A stretch of DNA of 64,000 nt. It comes from Jiella mangrovi. GTDB lineage: Bacteria > Pseudomonadota > Alphaproteobacteria > Rhizobiales > Rhizobiaceae. The notes under the pieces are model-generated. The model saw nothing but the letters and a program-made list of their open reading frames with translations, made no database searches and was not told the origin of the DNA. Each line of letters opens with the position of its first letter. Within the stretch, counting starts at the first letter, position 1. Where the stretch lies: contig NZ_JAGJCF010000017.1 of NCBI RefSeq assembly GCF_017815135.1, positions 1 to 64,000 of the forward strand. Direction: 5' to 3'. This document shows, piece by piece, positions 58,672 through 64,000 of this stretch. A program made the position numbers and the translations under genes.

Positions 58672-59705
58672 TGACCAGCAAGCCACCCACGGACATGCCC
58701 CCCCTCCTCGCCCTCACCGACTATGCCATCCGCTTTTCGACCCCCGACGGCGCGGTGAAGGCCGTGAACGGCCTCGACCTCGCCGTGGCGCGCGGGGAGA
58801 CCGTGGCCGTCGTCGGGGAATCCGGTTCCGGCAAGAGCCAGACCTTCAACGGCGTCTTCGGGCTTCTCTCCGGCAATGCCACGACGTCCGGCGCAGCGCG
58901 GTTCGAAGGGCGCAATCTCCTCGAGCTCACACCGCGCCAGCTCGACGAGATACGCGGGGCGGACATGGCGATGGTTTTTCAGGACCCGATGACCGCGCTC
59001 AATCCGGCGATGAAGATCAAGCATCAGCTCGCCGAGACACTCAGGATCCACAAGGGCATGAACCGGCGGGACGCCGAGGCACAAGCGCTGGCGATGCTGA
59101 AAAAGGTCGGCATCCCTGAAGCCGAGCGGCGGATCGAGCAATATCCGCATCAGCTCTCCGGCGGCATGCGTCAGCGCATCGTCATCGCCATGGCGCTGCT
59201 CTGCCGCCCCAAGCTGATCGTCGCCGACGAGCCGACCACCGCCCTCGACGTCACCATCCAGGCCCAGATCCTCGATCTCTTCCGCGATCTCACCGGCGAG
59301 GCCGGCACCGCCCTCGTCCTCATCACCCACGATCTCGGCGTCGTCGCTGGCATCGCCGACAAGGTCGTCGTCATGTATGCGGGACGCATCGTCGAGGAGG
59401 CGCCCGTCGACGCTCTCTTCGCCCGCCCGGCCATGCCCTACACGGCGGCGCTGATCCGCTCGATCCCGCGGGTTGACCGGGACGTCGAAGCCGTCGAGCC
59501 GATCGGCGGCAGGCCGCCGAATCTGCTCCATCCGCCGGCAGGCTGCGCGTTTCATCCGCGCTGCCGCTTTGCGCAGGACAAGTGCCGCCGCGAGCGCCCG
59601 CCGCTGGAGACCATCGAGACCGGACGCCGCGCCGCCTGCTGGTTCCCCTTCGTCGACGAGACAAGCGGCAGAGAACCTATGAACGCGGAGATCGCCGGTG
59701 CCTGA
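58668..59705 (+). CDS. oppD: oligopeptide ABC transporter ATPase OppD
   Basis: A 345-residue ATPase. Walker A is GESGSGKS, signature LSGGMRQR, Walker B LIVADEPTTALD and switch ITHDLGVV. The C-terminal oligopeptide domain carries the cysteines of GCAFHPRCRFAQDKCRRERP, which in homologues bind an iron-sulfur cluster. The start may be 58668 or 58671 (ATGATG). It overlaps oppF by eight bases. Confidence 0.93.
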   Translation: MMTSKPPTDMPPLLALTDYAIRFSTPDGAVKAVNGLDLAVARGETVAVVGESGSGKSQTFNGVFGLLSGNATTSGAARFEGRNLLELTPRQLDEIRGADMAMVFQDPMTALNPAMKIKHQLAETLRIHKGMNRRDAEAQALAMLKKVGIPEAERRIEQYPHQLSGGMRQRIVIAMALLCRPKLIVADEPTTALDVTIQAQILDLFRDLTGEAGTALVLITHDLGVVAGIADKVVVMYAGRIVEEAPVDALFARPAMPYTAALIRSIPRVDRDVEAVEPIGGRPPNLLHPPAGCAFHPRCRFAQDKCRRERPPLETIETGRRAACWFPFVDETSGREPMNAEIAGA

Positions 59706-60705
59706 AACGCTGCTTTCCGTCGAAAACCTCTCCACCGTCTTCGACATCGGTGGAGGTAACCCGTTTGCCAAAGCGCTTGAACTCAAGGCCGTCAGCGACG
59801 TCTCCTTCACGCTCGAAGCCGGCGAAACGCTCGGCATCGTCGGTGAATCGGGGTGCGGCAAGTCCACGCTCGGCCGCTCGATCCTCAGGCTCATCGAACC
59901 GACCCATGGCCGCGTGGTCTGGCAGGGCAAGAGCCTGACGGACCTTTCCGTCGGCGAGATGCGCAAGGCCCGTCGCGATCTCTCGATCATCTTCCAGGAT
60001 CCGGTCGCATCCCTCGATCCGCGCATGAATGTCGGCAAGATCATCGAGGAGCCGCTGAAGGTCGCGGAGCCCTCGCTCGGCCGCAAGGCGCGGCGCGAGC
60101 GGATCGAAAAGGTGATGGAGGAAGTCGGCCTCGCGCCGGAGATGATCAACCGCTATCCGCACGAATTCTCCGGCGGTCAGGCCCAGCGCATCGGCATCGC
60201 CCGGGCCATCGTCACGGAGCCCAAGCTGATCGTCTGCGACGAGCCGGTTTCCGCCCTCGACGTCTCGATCCAGGCGCAGATCGTCAATCTGCTCAAAGCC
60301 CTGAAGGAGCGGATGGGGCTGACGCTGATCTTCATCAGCCACGACCTTTCGGTCGTTCGTCTCGTCTCCGACCGGATTCTGGTTCTTTATCTCGGCCGCG
60401 TCGTTGAGATCGGCCCGCGACGGGAGGTGTTCGCCAATCCCGGCCACCCCTATTCGAAGGCGCTTCTAGCCGCCGCGCCGATTCCCGATCCGGCAATTGC
60501 AAGATCCCGTGAGAAGACGCCCCTCAAGGGCGATCCCCCCTCGCCGATCAACCCGCCTTCCGGCTGTGCATTCCGGACACGCTGCCCGATCGCTCGCGAC
60601 GTCTGCGCAGAAAAGCTCCCGCCGCTGGTCGATGTGGGGCGCGGACATCGCGCAGCGTGTCTGTTCACGGGTGACGTGCGTGCGGACGAGGCGATCGCCG
60701 GCTGA
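59698..60705 (+). CDS. oppF: oligopeptide ABC transporter ATPase OppF
   Basis: A 335-residue ATPase with a GTG start. Walker A is GESGCGKS, signature FSGGQAQR (phenylalanine for leucine), Walker B LIVCDEPVSALD and switch ISHDLSVV. The C-terminal cysteine motif GCAFRTRCPIARDVCAEKLPP is present. Together with OppD it energises the importer. It is the last gene of the operon, 66 bases before the tRNA-Gly. Confidence 0.93.
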   Translation: MPETLLSVENLSTVFDIGGGNPFAKALELKAVSDVSFTLEAGETLGIVGESGCGKSTLGRSILRLIEPTHGRVVWQGKSLTDLSVGEMRKARRDLSIIFQDPVASLDPRMNVGKIIEEPLKVAEPSLGRKARRERIEKVMEEVGLAPEMINRYPHEFSGGQAQRIGIARAIVTEPKLIVCDEPVSALDVSIQAQIVNLLKALKERMGLTLIFISHDLSVVRLVSDRILVLYLGRVVEIGPRREVFANPGHPYSKALLAAAPIPDPAIARSREKTPLKGDPPSPINPPSGCAFRTRCPIARDVCAEKLPPLVDVGRGHRAACLFTGDVRADEAIAG

Positions 60706-60771
60706 CACGAGGGCGTCTTCCGACACGGTGGCTTGCGGTGAAGTGAGCCTGGACGAAGCGCAGCGGTGTGT

Positions 60772-60848
60772 TGGAGCGGGCGATGGGGATCGAACCCACG
60801 ACATCAAGCTTGGGAAGCTTGCGTTCTACCACTGAACTACACCCGCGT
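60772..60848 (-). tRNA. tRNA-Gly (anticodon CCC)
   Basis: The minus strand reads GCGGGTGTAGTTCAGTGGTA at the 5' end, anticodon stem-loop CAAGCTTCCCAAGCTTG with anticodon CCC, T arm GTGGGTTCGATCCCCAT, and acceptor end CGCCCGC. Discriminator T and encoded CCA (60774-60772) complete it. Confidence 0.97.
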
Positions 60849-61298
60849 CGGCGCGGACATTGCCGCCACAGCGCCAGAGCGTCAAGCAAATTCGTCCCGC
60901 TCCGAGGCCTCGACCGACCAGGAAGCGGCGATGCCGTCCCGATCCATCGGCCCGGTTGTCGATCATGCCCAATCGGACAGGTCCGCAACAGACTCGCCGC
61001 ATAATATCCTTGCGACAATCGGCCGCAAATTTTCCTTTTCGAGACGGCACGCAGCCGCTCGATTGAGAAGACACGGCCACCGATCGAGAATCGGCGCCGC
61101 CGCAAAAGCGGCACGATTTTCAGTCGCAGAAGGAGCTTGCGTGGAGAACCGGGGCGTCCGGCCCGCCCGGTGACGCGTTGTGCGGCAGCGTCCGCGAAAC
61201 TGCCGGAACCATCGCGCCGCAGCAATTGCATTCTTCGCAGAGCTCAAACTTCTGGCGAATACTGGCAGGCTTATGAATACGGTATCAAGGCAGTCCGA
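60849..61298. other. gene-free stretch before the transporter-thioesterase gene
   Basis: No supported gene in 450 bases. It should hold the promoter of the plus-strand fusion gene and that of the minus-strand tRNA-Gly. AAGG at about 61287-61290 is the only weak ribosome binding site before ATG 61299. Confidence 0.4.
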
Positions 61299-63164
61299 AT
61301 GACTCGATCTATATTCGCCCGCTCCCTGAGCTGGGCGCCCACCGTTTCGCTGTCTTGGATGTGGGGGCTTGGTTTCTTCTATTCCATGCACGTCGTGTGG
61401 ATCGAGGGATGGGCTGGATTTGTCGTCTTTGCGCTCGCCAATTGCTGCGGCCTTGCGACCTTCGGCTGTGTTCTCGGCTCGCGGCAGAGGAATTGCGAGG
61501 CGATCTTTCATGGCCTCGGATCGCGCTTCGCGTCGCTGTTCTTCCTATGTCAGATCGGAGCCGTGGCGATAACGCTGTTTGCGCTGAACGCCTATCTCTG
61601 GCCGCAGCTCCTGCCTCAAGCCGGGGCCGGAGTGGGGCTTTGTCTCACCGCTCTGGTCGTCGTGGTGGCGTGCATCGCCGGACGCCGGCTTTCGCTCGAG
61701 CGGCTGCGTCTGCTTCATACCGGCTATCTCGGCCTCGCCTTCGTCGCGATCGCCGTCGTCGCCGCCTCGCTCGTTCGAAGTGACGGTTCGCCTGCCGAGA
61801 TTGCAACGCCCGACACGCAGTCCATCGCCGCCTTCCTTCTTCCAACGCTCGTCGGCTTCGCCCTTGGCCCGTGGAGCGACATCCAGCAATGGCAGCGTGT
61901 CATCGCGATCAGGAAGGCTGGTCTGTCCCCCGCCGTCGCCTATATCGGCGGGAGCCTGGTTTTCCTGGCTCTCTTGTGCGCCAACGCCTCTCTGTCGCGC
62001 CTTGCCGGCCCGAACCTCCTCGTTGCTGCCGATAACGCGATCGGCGCCCAGAGTTCGGTTGCGGCTCATCTCGGCTCGCATGGTTATAGCCTTGCGGCGG
62101 CGGCCTTCGCGCTCTGGGCCTTCGTCGCCGCTCTGTCCACGATCGACAGCTTCTATTGCGCGGCGCGCTGGTACGTGCCGCGGCTTCTGTCGAACAGCCT
62201 TCATCCGGCGCTCGCCTTCGTGTCCCCAGCGGCCCTGGCGTCGCCGCTGTGGATCCTCGGGGCCGCCGTCATCGTCGCCATCTCGATGAATGCTCTCGGC
62301 CTGTCCCAGAGCGCCTACATGATGCCCTATGCGACCCTCCTCGTCGGTGCGACGATTGCCCTGATCGCCACCTATCTCAACAAATTTACCGACTTCGATC
62401 CGGCGCAGAGCTATCTGTCCGGCATCGCGGCGGCGCTGGTGTTCTTCATCGGCTATCGCGAAGACATCGCCATCCTCATCCCGGTCTCCACGGTGATCGC
62501 TCTCATCGGGGCTGCCGGCTCCATTCGCGCCATCTTCTTCGAGGGCGGTGGACGGGTGGACGATCGTCCCGCGTCGCCGCTCGCCAAGCCGGCGGTCGAT
62601 GCTCGGACGCAGGCAGACGAAATCGAACCGGTGCCTTCGTCCGAACCTGCCGCAGAGCCGATGGCGCCGCTGCAGGCCGAAAACACCAATCTGTCATCTG
62701 CCCATGGCTTCGACGGGCAATGGTTCGTCATGAGGGTCACCCCGACCTATGACGACACCAATTCGGTCGGCAACGTCTACTTCGCCAATTATGTGCGGTG
62801 GGTCGGCAAGGCGCGCGAGCTGTTCTTCAACGCCTGCATGCCCAATTTCGATCTCGAAACCACACGCTACTATGTCCTGACGCGCTCCTTTCAGCACGAC
62901 TTCCGTCGTGAGATCGCCGAGTTCGAACCGGTGACGACGCGAATTCGCATCGTCAGTCACAACCGGAAATTCGTCACCCTCGGCCACGAGATCATCAGTG
63001 ATCGTCATGGCCTGCTGGGGCGCGGCGAGCAGTCGCTAATGTTCGTCGATCGCGAAAGCTTCAAGCCGCTGGACATCCCCGTCGACATCGTCCGAGGCTT
63101 CCTGCCTTACTGGCCTTCCAACCGGCCCGATGCTGGCCTCGAGACGGCGCGGCAGCGGGGGTAG
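61299..63164 (+). CDS. fusion of a sodium/solute-symporter-like membrane domain and a hotdog thioesterase domain
   Basis: A 621-residue protein. Residues 15-420 hold about 11-12 hydrophobic spans. GPWSDIQQWQRVIAIRK (D194) and AALSTIDSFYCAAR (S280-T281-x-D283-S284) resemble the sodium-site and TM8 motifs of sodium/solute symporters (PutP-like). A proline/alanine/glutamate-rich linker (about 425-470) leads to a hotdog domain (about 475-610). Its YDDTNSVGNVYFANYVRWVGKARE matches the enediyne-type thioesterases CalE7/DynE7, keeping Asn488, Tyr498 and Arg506. ATG 61299 is supported only by AAGG; upstream codons show no homology. It is flanked by a tRNA and a convergent EAL gene, so context gives no substrate. 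Function is unknown. Confidence 0.75.
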   Translation: MTRSIFARSLSWAPTVSLSWMWGLGFFYSMHVVWIEGWAGFVVFALANCCGLATFGCVLGSRQRNCEAIFHGLGSRFASLFFLCQIGAVAITLFALNAYLWPQLLPQAGAGVGLCLTALVVVVACIAGRRLSLERLRLLHTGYLGLAFVAIAVVAASLVRSDGSPAEIATPDTQSIAAFLLPTLVGFALGPWSDIQQWQRVIAIRKAGLSPAVAYIGGSLVFLALLCANASLSRLAGPNLLVAADNAIGAQSSVAAHLGSHGYSLAAAAFALWAFVAALSTIDSFYCAARWYVPRLLSNSLHPALAFVSPAALASPLWILGAAVIVAISMNALGLSQSAYMMPYATLLVGATIALIATYLNKFTDFDPAQSYLSGIAAALVFFIGYREDIAILIPVSTVIALIGAAGSIRAIFFEGGGRVDDRPASPLAKPAVDARTQADEIEPVPSSEPAAEPMAPLQAENTNLSSAHGFDGQWFVMRVTPTYDDTNSVGNVYFANYVRWVGKARELFFNACMPNFDLETTRYYVLTRSFQHDFRREIAEFEPVTTRIRIVSHNRKFVTLGHEIISDRHGLLGRGEQSLMFVDRESFKPLDIPVDIVRGFLPYWPSNRPDAGLETARQRG

Positions 63165-63335
63165 AGCAACCTGCGCCCTGTCGGGTGCAGACAGTGCCGG
63201 CTTCGCCTCGGGATCTTCAAGACTCACTTTGCGAGGACCGACTGCGCTTGTCGGGCCGATGCTGCGGGGCCTGCCCTTGCAGCAAGCGGTTTGCGCAAAC
63301 CCCGATTCCATTGGAGCTGCTCGATCGTGCCTCAC

Positions 63336-64000
63336 TCAGACGATGGCAGACGAACCCTGCCTGGAAGCCTTTTCCAGCAGGTCCAGCGTTTGCGCCGCGC
63401 TGGCCGGTCGCCCGAACAGATAACCCTGGAATTCCTCGCAGCCGATCCGGCGTAGGCAATCGCCCTGGGCGGGGCTTTCCACGCCTTCGGCGATCGTCGT
63501 CATGCCGAGGTGCCGGCCGAGTTCGACGATCGTCCTGACAATGCTGACATCCGTCTGGCTGCCAGGAAGATCGGCGGTGAAACTTCGATCGATCTTGAGT
63601 TTGTCTAGCGGAAACTGGCGCAGATAGCTGAGGCTCGAATAACCGGTTCCAAAGTCATCGAGCACAAGACGGACGCCCAGTTCCACCAGCTTGTCGAGAA
63701 CCTCCCGGCTTTCGCAGGTGGCGGCGAGGAATGCCGTCTCGGTGATTTCAAGTTCCAGCCTGGAGACTTCGAGGCCGGATTCGGCAAGGGCCTGCTTGAC
63801 CACTTCGACGAGGTTCGAGTGCCTGATCTGGACCGTGGAAACATTGACCGCGATCGACAGGGATCGGTCCGGCCATGTCGCAGCGAAACGGCAGGCGGTT
63901 CTCAAGCCCCATTCACCCAGCGCGACGATCGTCCCCGTCTCTTCGGCAAGAGCAATGAATTCGGATGGCGGAACATTGCCATGAACCGGATGCGTCCAGC
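63336..64000 (-). CDS. EAL-domain protein (cyclic di-GMP phosphodiesterase), C-terminal part
   Basis: The last 220 codons of an EAL domain, open to the right edge of the window. WTHPVHGNVPPSEFIALAEE, ELEITETAF, LDDFGTGYSSLSYL, LKIDRSF and TIAEGVES are present in order, with the conserved glutamates, the DD pair and the catalytic lysine intact. The EAL triplet itself and any GGDEF or sensor domain lie outside. The residues seen favour an active phosphodiesterase. An apparent short start near 63905 is only a TTG inside the domain. Confidence 0.92.
   Translation of the reverse strand, partial: WTHPVHGNVPPSEFIALAEETGTIVALGEWGLRTACRFAATWPDRSLSIAVNVSTVQIRHSNLVEVVKQALAESGLEVSRLELEITETAFLAATCESREVLDKLVELGVRLVLDDFGTGYSSLSYLRQFPLDKLKIDRSFTADLPGSQTDVSIVRTIVELGRHLGMTTIAEGVESPAQGDCLRRIGCEEFQGYLFGRPASAAQTLDLLEKASRQGSSAIV

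Noticed and set aside
58485-60149. 554-codon minus-strand frame
   Set aside because: Antisense to oppD/oppF. Apparent motif fragments are reverse complements of Walker regions.
63288-63301. GGTTTGCGCAAACC palindrome after the fusion gene
   Set aside because: A perfect palindrome with no loop and no T run; a chance site is as likely as a terminator or operator.

Overview
This is a 64 kb piece of a chromosome from a GC-rich alphaproteobacterium. It is most likely from the Hyphomicrobiales (Rhizobiales); a relative of Aurantimonas, Fulvimarina or the Rhizobiaceae is my inference. The reasons are a RirA iron regulator with the three Fe-S cysteines at positions 91, 99 and 105, a glycerol-type ABC importer with a DUF2160 subunit, the neighbours argC, ctaA and DUF2842, an HWE-family histidine kinase, HlyU and DUF1289 proteins, and high-GC codon use throughout. 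I see no prophage, CRISPR array, rRNA or plasmid origin.

Layout. 1-230: the right end of an IS481-like element lying against a tRNA-Ser(GCU). 750-2700: a decayed hydroxyproline catabolic locus, made of a frameshifted DHDPS-family deaminase, a truncated D-hydroxyproline dehydrogenase and the last third of a 4-hydroxyproline epimerase. 3000-6500: an intact cluster with a maleate isomerase/Asp-Glu racemase-type enzyme, a GntR/UTRA regulator, a PEP mutase/isocitrate lyase-family lyase and a maleamate-amidase-like cysteine hydrolase. Repeated CTGGA(C/T)AA boxes link the two promoters. 6600-9940: an XRE regulator, a 1.1 kb stretch without genes, and an HWE kinase/response regulator pair.

10300-19990: a sugar/polyol module. 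It has a TIM-like isomerase, DhaL, DhaK fused in frame to a SorC regulator and, divergently, a glycerol-type ABC importer (binding protein, two permeases, DUF2160 protein, two ATPases with complementary active-site decay). Together these could import, phosphorylate and isomerise dihydroxyacetone or a tetrulose. 20100-28000: argC, an unknown lipoprotein, a secreted dienelactone hydrolase, heme A synthase, DUF2842 and three polysaccharide-linked genes. 28370-31900: pcaFJI of the beta-ketoadipate pathway with a divergent IclR regulator, then purB. 33400-33900: REP-like inverted repeats.

34050-50740: mostly housekeeping single genes. They are dnaK, a 24-codon membrane peptide, PBP1A, an SDR, a MipA/OmpV porin, an M20 dipeptidase, an aldo/keto reductase, an EntS-like MFS protein, rirA-DUF1289, HlyU, an acetylpolyamine amidohydrolase, small secreted proteins, a GNAT and a SnoaL-like protein. 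50900-54680: a two-gene ABC exporter. 55140-60700: a full oligopeptide importer (A-B-C-D-F). 60770: tRNA-Gly(CCC). 61300-63160: a protein joining a sodium/solute-symporter-like membrane domain to an enediyne-type hotdog thioesterase domain, the most unusual gene here. The window ends inside an EAL-domain protein.
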